Position numbers and translations under genes: made by a program. From an uncultured Candidatus Poseidoniales archaeon (GTDB lineage: Archaea > Thermoplasmatota > Poseidoniia > Poseidoniales > Thalassarchaeaceae), in contig CACGIE010000010.1 of assembly GCA_902573015.1 (NCBI GenBank), positions 1 through 39,607 on the forward strand: DNA of 39,607 nucleotides. Reading direction: 5' to 3'. The notes under the pieces are model-generated. The model saw only the letters and a program-made list of their open reading frames with translations. It had not been told where the DNA came from and did not search any database. Below, in pieces: positions 24,056 through 32,089 of this stretch (position 1 is its first letter; the number at the start of each line of letters is the position of its first letter).

Positions 24056-24934
24056 TTACAAAACAAATGTAGACCCTTGTTCGCCAATTGACCAACCCAG
24101 TGCTACCAACTCCCGATATTCAGCAGAGCAGCAGTCTATTACTGGATTTGTGTGGTTAAGATGGAAGAAAATCACCTCTGGATCCTCATCTTCCCTTCTC
24201 CCCAGCCTTCCTATTGTTTCGGAAATGGGCGGGTGTGGGATTTGGGAAATATCTCTGCCCCCCAACTCGTCTCCGCTCCAGAAGGTCCCATCAATAAGTG
24301 CGAAATCTACCTCGAGTGAGTTCAGCCAATCTCTGATGCTATTCTGTCCGGCCATATCTAGCGTCCCCGTCCAGTCATCGTGATCTGGGAGGAATAGTAG
24401 GGAGGAACTCGGCCCGATTATCTTGATGGCATGTGTATCCGAGAACTCGTCTCGATGAGGTACCGGTATGAACTCGAATTGGAAACCACATTGTCTAGAG
24501 GGAGAAAAAGACTCACCGCTCTCTATATTATTTGCTTCAAAGGGAGAAATCAAACCTCTTTTTCGAATGAAATCTATGACGCTCTTGCTTGCAAACAGAC
24601 TGATTCCGCTAGATCCCATTACTTCCTTTCCGAATTGCCCCAATCCGTCTATATGTCCTAGATGGGCATGAGTGAGGCTTACAGTTTCGGGAACGACGGT
24701 GTCGCCCATCCCCAGAGACCTGGCGGCTATCCCAAGTTGCTGAGGAAGAGCTCTGGATGCTTCGATGAGGTGGAGGCTTCCATCCGAGCCAATTACCAAG
24801 CAGCATGCTGGGTGCAGGGCCTTGGATGGGTCGCTCAGTGCAGCAATGCACCTATCGCACCCGCATCCTGCCTGGGGCACCCCTCCATCCTGGGCGGTCC
24901 CGACCAATACTACTCTCACTTCATCCGGTACCAC
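24056..24934 (-). CDS. PqqB-like metallo-beta-lactamase-fold hydrolase
   Basis: A 292-residue protein. VLVGTAQDGGVPQAGCGCDRC at the N-terminus and THAHLGHIDGLGQFG are hallmarks of the PqqB branch of the metallo-beta-lactamase superfamily; LLFLPDHDDW and IFFHLNHTNP supply further metal residues. The usual HxHxDH motif is HAHLGH, with Gly for Asp, as I recall for PqqB-like proteins. The CGCDRC cluster may hold a structural zinc. No other pqq genes are nearby, so a true role in PQQ synthesis is unlikely and the substrate is unknown. The start is probably GTG 24934; kbl is divergent 86 bp away. Confidence 0.8.
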   Translation of the reverse strand: MVPDEVRVVLVGTAQDGGVPQAGCGCDRCIAALSDPSKALHPACCLVIGSDGSLHLIEASRALPQQLGIAARSLGMGDTVVPETVSLTHAHLGHIDGLGQFGKEVMGSSGISLFASKSVIDFIRKRGLISPFEANNIESGESFSPSRQCGFQFEFIPVPHRDEFSDTHAIKIIGPSSSLLFLPDHDDWTGTLDMAGQNSIRDWLNSLEVDFALIDGTFWSGDELGGRDISQIPHPPISETIGRLGRREDEDPEVIFFHLNHTNPVIDCCSAEYRELVALGWSIGEQGSTFVL

Positions 24935-25020
24935 AGGCTGCGATGGAATGCTTCACATCAATTCTCTCTTGGAGAAATCGTCCTCGGATTAATCAAAAAC
25001 TAGAGTGCCTTCAGAGGGCT

Positions 25021-26199
25021 ATGCCAGTAGATATGTCATGGATGAGGGACCGGTATTCGGAACTCCGGGACCAGGGACTGGACTGGAATCCGCCCACACT
25101 GGAGGCTGCAAGTGAGCCGAGGTGCACAATTGATGGCAGGGAGATGATCATGCTATCGGCAAATAACTACCTCAACCTCACCACTCACCCCAGAGTGGTC
25201 GAGGCTGCAGTGGAGGCAACTAGGAAGTACGGTGCGGGGTCCGGATCCGTGAGAGCAATTGCCGGAACAATGGACCTTCATCTCGAAGCAGAAAGGACCT
25301 GTGCCGAATTCAAGGAAGTAGAGGCGTCACTGATTTACTCAGCGGGGTATACCGCGAACGTCGGGCTCATCCCTACTCTGGTAAGGGGGCCACAAGACGT
25401 AATCATCTCAGATGAGCTGAATCATGGGTCAATAATCGATGGGGTTAGGCTGACAAAGGCATCAAGGGCGGTTTATCCTCACAACGACATGGAAGCTCTG
25501 GAGAGGGTCCTCAGGGAGAAAGAGGACTCGGAAAGGAAACTGATCATCACCGATGGGGTATTCAGCATGGATGGCGATATCGCCCCTCTTGACGAGATTG
25601 CCGATCTCGCAGAGGAATTCGGTGCTATGACATTCGTCGATGACTGTCACGGGGAGGGGGTTCTTGGAGGAGGTAGGGGGATAGTATCGCACTTCGGTCT
25701 CCAAGGCAGGGTCACCTTCGAGGTAGGGTCCTTCTCCAAGGCCCTCGGAGTACAAGGGGGCATCCTTGCTGGAAGCGATGACGTCAGGACACACGCACTC
25801 AATCACAGCAGGTCATGGCTACTCTCTGGAAGCCAGCCACCGGGCGTCGCAGCCGCTCAGAAGGCTGCAATCGAGGTCCTTATGTCCGAGCCTGAGCACG
25901 TCAGGAGGCTTTGGGAGAACACCACATACTTCCGAGACGAACTAGAGTCCATGGGTTTCGATACCGGGGTCAGCGAGACTCCCATTGTACCCGTTATGTG
26001 CGGAGAGAGCAGGAAAGCCCAGGAACTCTCGTCCCTGATGAGGGATGAGGGAGTGATGGTGGGAGCAATAGTGTTCCCAATGGTTGCGCGCGATAAGGCA
26101 AGAGTCAGGACTCAGATGTCAGCAGGACTGAGTCGCGATGAGTTGAACTCGGTCCTCGAATCATTCGACAGGTGTGGAAGAAAGATAGGCCTTATCTGA
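25021..26199 (+). CDS. kbl: 2-amino-3-ketobutyrate CoA ligase / glycine C-acetyltransferase
   Basis: A 392-residue PLP enzyme of the alpha-oxoamine synthase family. Markers are NNYLNLTTHPRVVEAA, GAGSGSVRAIAGT, ELNHGSIIDGVRL, FVDDCHGEGVLGGGGRG-type loop, and the PLP lysine K240 in GSFSKALGVQGG. Length and the SVRAIAGT pattern fit Kbl better than BioF or ALAS: it cleaves 2-amino-3-oxobutyrate with CoA to glycine and acetyl-CoA in threonine breakdown. No threonine dehydrogenase is in the window. The open frame extends upstream to 24805, but the ATG at 25021 gives the normal family length and avoids overlap with the divergent gene. Confidence 0.88.
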   Translation: MPVDMSWMRDRYSELRDQGLDWNPPTLEAASEPRCTIDGREMIMLSANNYLNLTTHPRVVEAAVEATRKYGAGSGSVRAIAGTMDLHLEAERTCAEFKEVEASLIYSAGYTANVGLIPTLVRGPQDVIISDELNHGSIIDGVRLTKASRAVYPHNDMEALERVLREKEDSERKLIITDGVFSMDGDIAPLDEIADLAEEFGAMTFVDDCHGEGVLGGGRGIVSHFGLQGRVTFEVGSFSKALGVQGGILAGSDDVRTHALNHSRSWLLSGSQPPGVAAAQKAAIEVLMSEPEHVRRLWENTTYFRDELESMGFDTGVSETPIVPVMCGESRKAQELSSLMRDEGVMVGAIVFPMVARDKARVRTQMSAGLSRDELNSVLESFDRCGRKIGLI

Positions 26200-26280
26200 T
26201 TCCTGTTATCAAATCGCCATGGTTTCCTCCAGATTCCTGTTTTATTGGCATAATGATATTGTCGGAGGGATTATGATGGG

Positions 26281-27480
26281 GTGTCTGTTACCCCTGATGT
26301 TGGTGAACACGTGAGTGACGAAGAAACCATCTTTTCCATTTCAGAAGGCCACTTGGATTCGGGCCTGCGAGGAATTCCAGTAGGAACCTGTCGGACATCC
26401 TATGTGGATACAATTGACGGTGTGCATTATGTTGGCTACCCTGTAGGTGACCTTGCTAACCTGGAGGAGGAGGACGTAATCTTCCTACTGATGCACAAGA
26501 GGTTGCCCGACTCCGATGAATCAGCAGAATTCCGCAAAGAACTAGCTTATCGAGGAGAGAGAATGCCAACCGGTGCCTTGCGGGTATTGGAGCACCTCAC
26601 TCCGGGAAGCGGTCACCCCATGGATTGGCTGTCAATTGGGATAATGGCTATGGGTGCCGCTGAGACTACAGGCGACGTCAGAGTCGATTCGATGAATCTA
26701 ATCGCCAGGATGCCCGAGTTGATGGCGAGGATTTTCTTACTCAGAGGTGGAAATCCTGAGAAGTTACGTCCGAGGAATACTGAGTTGGGCCTAGTGGAGA
26801 ACTTCGTTCACATGCTAGGTGTGGATGCTGATGAGGCGGAGAGGATGAATAGAGTATTGAGATTCTTTTTCATCCTACACATGGATCACGGTGGGGGAAA
26901 CCTCTCGACATTCTCAGGTAAGGCGGTAGCATCCGGATGGGCATCGGTTTACGCATCCCTGTCCAGTGCAATGAACGCTCTATCGGGACCACTTCATGGA
27001 AGAGCAAACCAGGCATGTCTGGAATTCATCCAGAGGATAGGGACGTCCGATCCGGATGAGATAGAGCAGTTCGTCCGAGCCGAGCTAGCGGCAAAGAGGC
27101 CAATCTATGGATTCGGTCACGGCGTTCTCAGGGCAGAGGACCCAAGAGCAAAACTGCTGATAGAATTGGGTTCTGAGGTATGCCCAGATGACGAGTACTA
27201 CAAAATCGCAAAGGCGCTCAGGGAGGTCGTACCCCCGATTCTCAAGGAGCATCCCAAGATTAGCAACCCCTATCCCAACGTGGATCTAGCCAGTGGTAGC
27301 CTTCTCCACGCGATAGGGTTCAGAAAGCCAAACTACTACACCACCTTCTTCGGATGGGCCAGAGTAGCAGGAATCTGCGCCCAAATTCTCGATGAGCGAA
27401 ATGCTAGGGGTGGAAGAGGCGTTCCAATTTACAGGCCGAAGTACATCGCGAAAGACCAACCACACAGAAGGCTAGACTGA
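26281..27480 (+). CDS. gltA: Citrate synthase
   Basis: A 399-residue citrate synthase family enzyme. The catalytic residues are visible: H239 (PLHGRANQAC), H280 (GFGHGVLR) and D335 (NVDLASGSLLHAIG). Binding motifs include LSSAMNALSGPLHGRA and a C-terminal FGWARVAGICAQILDE. It condenses oxaloacetate and acetyl-CoA into the TCA cycle; a methylcitrate synthase activity cannot be excluded. The start is GTG 26281, with GGAGG 13 nt upstream; nearby ATGs are out of frame. The stop abuts the end of the convergent gene exactly. Confidence 0.9.
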   Translation: MSVTPDVGEHVSDEETIFSISEGHLDSGLRGIPVGTCRTSYVDTIDGVHYVGYPVGDLANLEEEDVIFLLMHKRLPDSDESAEFRKELAYRGERMPTGALRVLEHLTPGSGHPMDWLSIGIMAMGAAETTGDVRVDSMNLIARMPELMARIFLLRGGNPEKLRPRNTELGLVENFVHMLGVDADEAERMNRVLRFFFILHMDHGGGNLSTFSGKAVASGWASVYASLSSAMNALSGPLHGRANQACLEFIQRIGTSDPDEIEQFVRAELAAKRPIYGFGHGVLRAEDPRAKLLIELGSEVCPDDEYYKIAKALREVVPPILKEHPKISNPYPNVDLASGSLLHAIGFRKPNYYTTFFGWARVAGICAQILDERNARGGRGVPIYRPKYIAKDQPHRRLD

Positions 27481-28593
27481 CTAAACGCTATGCCTGGACC
27501 CGGACCCCCTATGTCCAATAATTCGTGGACTGCCCCAAGGTAGGCCTCCTTCGGCGTATTCGGACCACCTCTCCGAATTTCCCGCCCACAGCATCCTACT
27601 GCCCTGCTCCTCTAGAATCCCCATCTTTCTGCCGACTTCGATCTCGTCCCACATCGGGAGGGAAGATGCAGCCTCTGCAATAACGTCCCCCCTCTCATCC
27701 GAGTTAGCCCGACAAATCCTTCTTCTCCACTCCTCATCGAGTGGCTGGCTACCTGGCCTTGGCCACCTAGGGGTGCCATCCGGCTTTTCGAATACTGTCG
27801 GATCCATATTGTCAGAAACCAGCGACACACCAGCATTCAGCAGAGCATCTTCATGCTTCAGCGGACAAGGCCAGACGAATGCCCCCATCCCCCTGCGTAT
27901 CTCGAAGAATCTCTGTAGACCACGTCCATGTAGTCCTACTGGCTTTCCAGGATGGACGTATCTGGGCCAGCCCACTAGATAATGGAGGGCCATTCCGATC
28001 GATTCCATCCCCTCGTTGCGAAGACTGCTAGCAACCCCCTTCACAGTCGTCCTAGCAAAATTCGGAATCGCCATGACTCTTTTCAGCCTCCAGAACCTCC
28101 CCCAAGCCCTGATGTGGGGGACCAACCGAGTAACTGGGATCGACGAGTTAACCGTTCTGGCCGCCTCGCCAATCTTGGGCGAGAAGCAAGAAGCGAACAC
28201 GGACCTTTCTGGCAGTTCAAGAGGCTCAAGTACAGTCTCGAGACTCCGAATCATCGATCCCAGATGACTAACAGTATCGATTTTGGTAGATGGGTGGGGT
28301 AGCTTGAATTCAATGTCCACAGTCTTCCCTCCTCTTTGCCAAGAATCCGTGAAATCTCGATTCGCGAGAAGTTCGTCCAATGTAGAAACTCCGACTGAAC
28401 GGATGTAGTCACTAGGCAAATTCTCCACACATCGATCCAACATCGGACCCGGTCCCGGAACGAATTCGTCATGGAAGATGACGAACTCCCCGTCTCCATC
28501 CAATCTGAGGTCAAACTCGACCCCATCCGCGAACTCCATTCCGTGCAAGAGCCCCTCAATCGAGTTCTCGTCCGGCCTCTCCCACACGCCCAT
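27481..28593 (-). CDS. Glycerophosphodiester phosphodiesterase-like protein, apparently circularly permuted
   Basis: A 370-residue protein with most GDPD motifs in shifted order. The N-terminus begins at the motif that normally follows HRG: RPDENSIEG (E9), then ADGVEFDLRLDGDGEFVIFH (E26, D28, H41), VDIEFK, FASCFSPK and LLNAGVSLVSDNMDP. The HRG motif that should be first in the fold appears at the extreme C-terminus (RIIGHRGSGSRHSV, H361-R362-G363). All usual catalytic and metal residues therefore exist. GDPDs hydrolyse glycerophosphodiesters to sn-glycerol-3-phosphate and an alcohol. A 90-residue unfamiliar helical segment (about 275-345) links the old C-terminus to the moved strand. Start: ATG 28593 is preferred; an in-frame TTG at 28611 adds six residues and a TGA precedes it. 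Confidence 0.75.
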   Translation of the reverse strand: MGVWERPDENSIEGLLHGMEFADGVEFDLRLDGDGEFVIFHDEFVPGPGPMLDRCVENLPSDYIRSVGVSTLDELLANRDFTDSWQRGGKTVDIEFKLPHPSTKIDTVSHLGSMIRSLETVLEPLELPERSVFASCFSPKIGEAARTVNSSIPVTRLVPHIRAWGRFWRLKRVMAIPNFARTTVKGVASSLRNEGMESIGMALHYLVGWPRYVHPGKPVGLHGRGLQRFFEIRRGMGAFVWPCPLKHEDALLNAGVSLVSDNMDPTVFEKPDGTPRWPRPGSQPLDEEWRRRICRANSDERGDVIAEAASSLPMWDEIEVGRKMGILEEQGSRMLWAGNSERWSEYAEGGLPWGSPRIIGHRGSGSRHSV

Positions 28594-28733
28594 TGCTCCT
28601 GCGAGAAACAATCACTCCAAGAATACTGAGGATTGACCAATGGAGCCTTTACCCCTGTAGTTAGTGAGAAATATTACAGTCGGTGTTCGTAACAACACTA
28701 ATACTCCTAGACTTCTACGAATCCTCGATTATT

Positions 28734-30521
28734 ATGGCTGGAGAGACGTGGAAGAAAAAGGAAGTAAGGGGTTTCGCACTCTATGATTGGGCAAAGTCTG
28801 GCTTCGAAACAAGCATCACAGCCGGAGTCTTCCCTGGTTGGTTCGCAGCTCTGTTCGTCACCGCTAACGGACTTAATGTTGAGATTGCCAGTATAGAGAT
28901 GAATGCTGACAACATCATGACCCTAACTGTTACTTTCGGGGCTATTATTGTAGCACTTCTAAGCCCGTCACTTGGAGTAATTGCAGATAGGAAGCCGATA
29001 AAGAAAAGAACTCTCAGACTGCTAACAAATCTAGGAATATTTTCAGTAGTGGTGATGGGGCTTGCTCCATTTCTGTCAGTTGATCTGAAATGGGTCTGTC
29101 TGCTAATTTTCTATGTCCTAGCTACTTGTTCAAACAACTTGGCTAGCGTATTCTACAACTCTCTATTGCCTCACATCGGGACCGAGGATGAGATGAACGA
29201 GATCTCCAACCTGGGCTTCGCAACGGGGTACGTTGGAGGTTGCGTTCTTCTGGTCATTCACCTGGGACTTCTACTGGGCTCGGGTTTTGCAGACTGGGCC
29301 TTCACAGCTTCCATGGTCACGACCGGACTCTGGTGGTATGGTTTCGCAATCTTCACCTTCAGGTGGATCCCAGAGCCAGAGGTAGAGAACCCCATGGAAG
29401 ACCTCAGTTTCAGGGATAGCACGAAGCTTGCAGTTTCCGAGGTCATGTCAACACTGAAGGAGTACAAGAACTTCAGGACACTTTTCCTATACATCATCGC
29501 ATACTTCCTATTCATAGATGGAATAAACAGCATCCAGACAGTAGGGGCAATTTACTTCGTCGTGACTCTTGGTTTGACCACATTTGACTTGATAGTGCTT
29601 GTTCTAGCACTCAACCTGTTCGCGGCCCCCATGGCGATAGTTTTCTCCAGAATCGCGGACAGGACGTCTACCCAGGGGACCTTACAGGTTGTACTCGTCA
29701 TCGCTACTGTAGTGACTTTCTTGGGAGTGACGTTCGCCCCCCTTGAACTCGATGACCACGAGGATTTCGATATACAGTACGAATACACGGACGATGGCAA
29801 GTTACAGGTGAGAGTGAACAGCGGAATAACAGCATTAGTTCAAGATCCCGATGACCAAGAGCAGATTTGGGCTAGTGAATACTCCAATATTCTACCTTTG
29901 GAACAGGACACGAGCTCACCAGATGATATTCTTAGGTGGAAAATTACACATACAGATTCTGATACTCCCTACATCATAACCTTTGGAGATTCGCCCGTCA
30001 CTCATGCTGACGTCGAAGACAGAATTTCCTCCTTAGTAGATGAGCTGAAGGACAGCAGATTCAGCATATCTTTCGTGGGTGGCAGTGAGGACATACAGAT
30101 GACAGGCACCGACCACGTGACTAGCCTGGGCGATCAAGCATTGGATGGGGTGGCCATTGCAATGAGGGATTTGGTTTGGGCACCTCTAGGCGTCGCTATC
30201 GGTGTTCAGGCCCTTATCCTGGGTATGCTCTTCGGCTCTATCCAGGGCGCCTCCCAGGGACTCGCTAGGAGCCTGTTTGGGAAGATGGTCCCGGAGTCAA
30301 GATCGGCCGAGTTCTTCGGGTTCTTCGGATTCTTCGGAAGGGTTGGAAATGTAATCGGACCTCTCGTATACACCCTTTGCTCAATCTTCATTGGCTCCAA
30401 GGTGGGGATTCTGGCAATTGCTTTCATAATCCTCGCAGGGACACTCGTTCTATTCCGCGTAGACGTCGAAGACGGCATAAGGGTTGCAGAGGAGTACGAA
30501 GCCAGCGTCAATAAGGCTTAG
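28734..30521 (+). CDS. MFS transporter, UMF1/Atg22-like, with extracytoplasmic insertion
   Basis: A 595-residue transporter with about 12 helices. The opening KEVRGFALYDWAKSGFETSI is the Atg22/UMF1 signature, as are LGVIADRKPIKKRT and the late GSIQGASQGLARSLFGKMVP and SAEFFGFFGFFGRVGNVIGP. Atg22 proteins export amino acids in yeast vacuoles; bacterial and archaeal members are uncharacterised. A soluble insertion of about 130 residues (roughly 345-475) with many Asp and Glu lies between helices, which is not usual for the family. I use the ATG at 28734; the GTG 51 bp upstream adds residues not typical of the family. It converges with the reductase gene with a 2-bp gap. Confidence 0.85.
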   Translation: MAGETWKKKEVRGFALYDWAKSGFETSITAGVFPGWFAALFVTANGLNVEIASIEMNADNIMTLTVTFGAIIVALLSPSLGVIADRKPIKKRTLRLLTNLGIFSVVVMGLAPFLSVDLKWVCLLIFYVLATCSNNLASVFYNSLLPHIGTEDEMNEISNLGFATGYVGGCVLLVIHLGLLLGSGFADWAFTASMVTTGLWWYGFAIFTFRWIPEPEVENPMEDLSFRDSTKLAVSEVMSTLKEYKNFRTLFLYIIAYFLFIDGINSIQTVGAIYFVVTLGLTTFDLIVLVLALNLFAAPMAIVFSRIADRTSTQGTLQVVLVIATVVTFLGVTFAPLELDDHEDFDIQYEYTDDGKLQVRVNSGITALVQDPDDQEQIWASEYSNILPLEQDTSSPDDILRWKITHTDSDTPYIITFGDSPVTHADVEDRISSLVDELKDSRFSISFVGGSEDIQMTGTDHVTSLGDQALDGVAIAMRDLVWAPLGVAIGVQALILGMLFGSIQGASQGLARSLFGKMVPESRSAEFFGFFGFFGRVGNVIGPLVYTLCSIFIGSKVGILAIAFIILAGTLVLFRVDVEDGIRVAEEYEASVNKA

Positions 30522-30523
30522 TT

Positions 30524-31843
30524 TCACTGGCCCCTTAACGACTCGAGCTCCTCAATCACAGCTGCTTGCGTGATCCTTCCGCCCTTCTCCCTCAGCCTAG
30601 AGGCCACCAAATCAACCTCCTCGCCCACAGCTCCAGCTGTGACTGCCATGTTCCTGACATGCAGCTTCATGTGACCTGCTTGTATTCCCACAGTGGCCAG
30701 TGCACGCAGTGCTCCGAGGTTCTGGGCAAGCCCAGATGCCGCCATCACCTTGGCCAGCTCGTCCGCGCTCTCTACCCCTAGTAGTGCGACGTTCGCCTGC
30801 GCAGCGGGGTGGACCCTCACAGCCCCCCCAACCAGGCCAACTGCCATCGGGAGCTCGATCGACCCAACCAGATTGCCATCTTCGTCCTTAGACCATTTTG
30901 TCAGGGAGCCATACCTCCTCTCGTGAGAGGCATAGCTGTGTGCACCCGACTCTATCGCTCTCCAGTCCTGACCGCAGGCCAGGGCCACTGAGGAAATTGC
31001 ATTCATGATGCCCTTGTTATGAGTTGTAGCCCTGAAGGGGTCCGCCTCAGCGAAGTGGTATGCCTGAATCACTCCCTCGATCACTTCTGCGCCCTTGGCG
31101 GCATCGTCTCCCCTGTCTGACATCTCCTCGGGAGTGAATACGGCACTGACCCTGGCAAGCCGTAGGACTGCCAGATTGCTGATTATCCTCAGTATAACTG
31201 TCCCACCGGTGATCTCCTCCACCTTTGGGGCAATGGTCTCTGCCATGGTGTTGACAGCATTCGCACCCATGGCATCCCTGCAGTCTACGTGAATGTGCAC
31301 GATTACCATCGGTCCGGAGCCTGTTTCGATTACCCTGGCATCTAGGTCCCTGCAACCACCGCCGAACTTGACCAGTATCGGATCAACCTCGTTGCAACTA
31401 GCAACCAACTCTTCCTTGGATGAAATGATAGAGTCCCTTGCCCCTTGCGGGTCATCGCATCCCACGATCTGAATCTGACCGATCATCACTGGGTCATCGT
31501 TGTTAGACTTGAACCCCCCATTTGCTAGACACCTCTTGGCCATGTTGCTCGCTGCAGCTACGACACTAGGCTCCTCCAGCACGAACGGTATTGCGTAGTG
31601 CGAACCGTCTACAACGAAGTTCGTAGCTACACCTATTGGTAGGGAGTAAGTCCCTACGACGTTCTCGATCATCCTGTCTGCCGAATCCTCGTCCAACTCC
31701 CCTGTTTGAGCCCAGGCCTCGACCTGCTCCTCACTCAATTCAGCTATCTCTGCAAGCAGCTCCCTTCTCTCTGAAACTGATAGTTTGTAGAACCCTTCGA
31801 TACGACTGTTCTCTATTGGCATAGTACTCAATCGGGGAGACAT
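30524..31843 (-). CDS. hmgA: HMG-CoA reductase, class II
   Basis: A 439-residue enzyme of the class II (Pseudomonas mevalonii-like) family found in several archaea. Motifs: SRIEGFYKLS, ENVVGTYSLPIGVATNF (60-76), EEPSVVAA with the catalytic Glu at 90/91, DCRDAMGANAVNTMAE (187-202), HNKGIMNA with catalytic K277, and GHMKLHV with catalytic H391. It converts HMG-CoA to mevalonate, the committed step to archaeal ether-lipid isoprenoids. An ATG at 31822 is also possible and is where the conserved part starts. A phased CGTTAA array lies upstream. Cofactor preference (NADH or NADPH) cannot be judged. Confidence 0.93.
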   Translation of the reverse strand: MSPRLSTMPIENSRIEGFYKLSVSERRELLAEIAELSEEQVEAWAQTGELDEDSADRMIENVVGTYSLPIGVATNFVVDGSHYAIPFVLEEPSVVAAASNMAKRCLANGGFKSNNDDPVMIGQIQIVGCDDPQGARDSIISSKEELVASCNEVDPILVKFGGGCRDLDARVIETGSGPMVIVHIHVDCRDAMGANAVNTMAETIAPKVEEITGGTVILRIISNLAVLRLARVSAVFTPEEMSDRGDDAAKGAEVIEGVIQAYHFAEADPFRATTHNKGIMNAISSVALACGQDWRAIESGAHSYASHERRYGSLTKWSKDEDGNLVGSIELPMAVGLVGGAVRVHPAAQANVALLGVESADELAKVMAASGLAQNLGALRALATVGIQAGHMKLHVRNMAVTAGAVGEEVDLVASRLREKGGRITQAAVIEELESLRGQ

Positions 31844-31890
31844 GGCAACGGGCTTCTAACCTTTTTCGAGCCGAAGGCACTCTAAAAAAG

Positions 31891-31949
31891 CGTTAATTTA
31901 GCCGTTAACGCTTCGTTAACGCTTCATTAAACCGTTAATTATGCGTTAA
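31891..31949. repeat. Helically phased CGTTAA array
   Basis: CGTTAA starts at 31891, 31903, 31914, 31933 and 31944, with CATTAA at 31925; spacings are 12, 11, 11, 8 and 11 bp. The unit CGTTAACGCTT occurs twice in perfect tandem (31903-31924). Another CGTTAA lies at 32021. CGTTAACG is palindromic. The array fills the gap between the divergent HMG-CoA reductase and AAA+ genes, so it is either a multi-site operator or an initiator-binding array. Confidence 0.85.
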
Positions 31950-32056
31950 TCCACTTTCTGTGAAACTTGATCACTGCTAATTAATTGCGAGACAAAGTCA
32001 TTCGGATTTCCAAATTGACCCGTTAATTCCAACTTTTAGACCCGTAATTATGCGTG

Positions 32057-32064
32057 AATATTAA
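32057..32064 (+). promoter_or_regulatory. TATA-like box for the AAA+ gene
   Basis: AATATTAA is centred about 30 bp before the ATG at 32090 and favours that start over the in-frame GTG at 32054, which would overlap the box. Confidence 0.4.
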
Positions 32065-32089
32065 GAATCCCAGATGTACTTGCTCGTCT

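Noticed and set aside
24056-24934. True PQQ biosynthesis (PqqB)
   Set aside because: The fold and N-terminus match PqqB-like proteins, but no pqqA, C, D or E gene is nearby; only the superfamily call is kept.
24805-25020. N-terminal extension of kbl
   Set aside because: The open frame extends upstream but overlaps the divergent hydrolase start, and the added residues do not resemble the family. The ATG at 25021 gives normal Kbl length.
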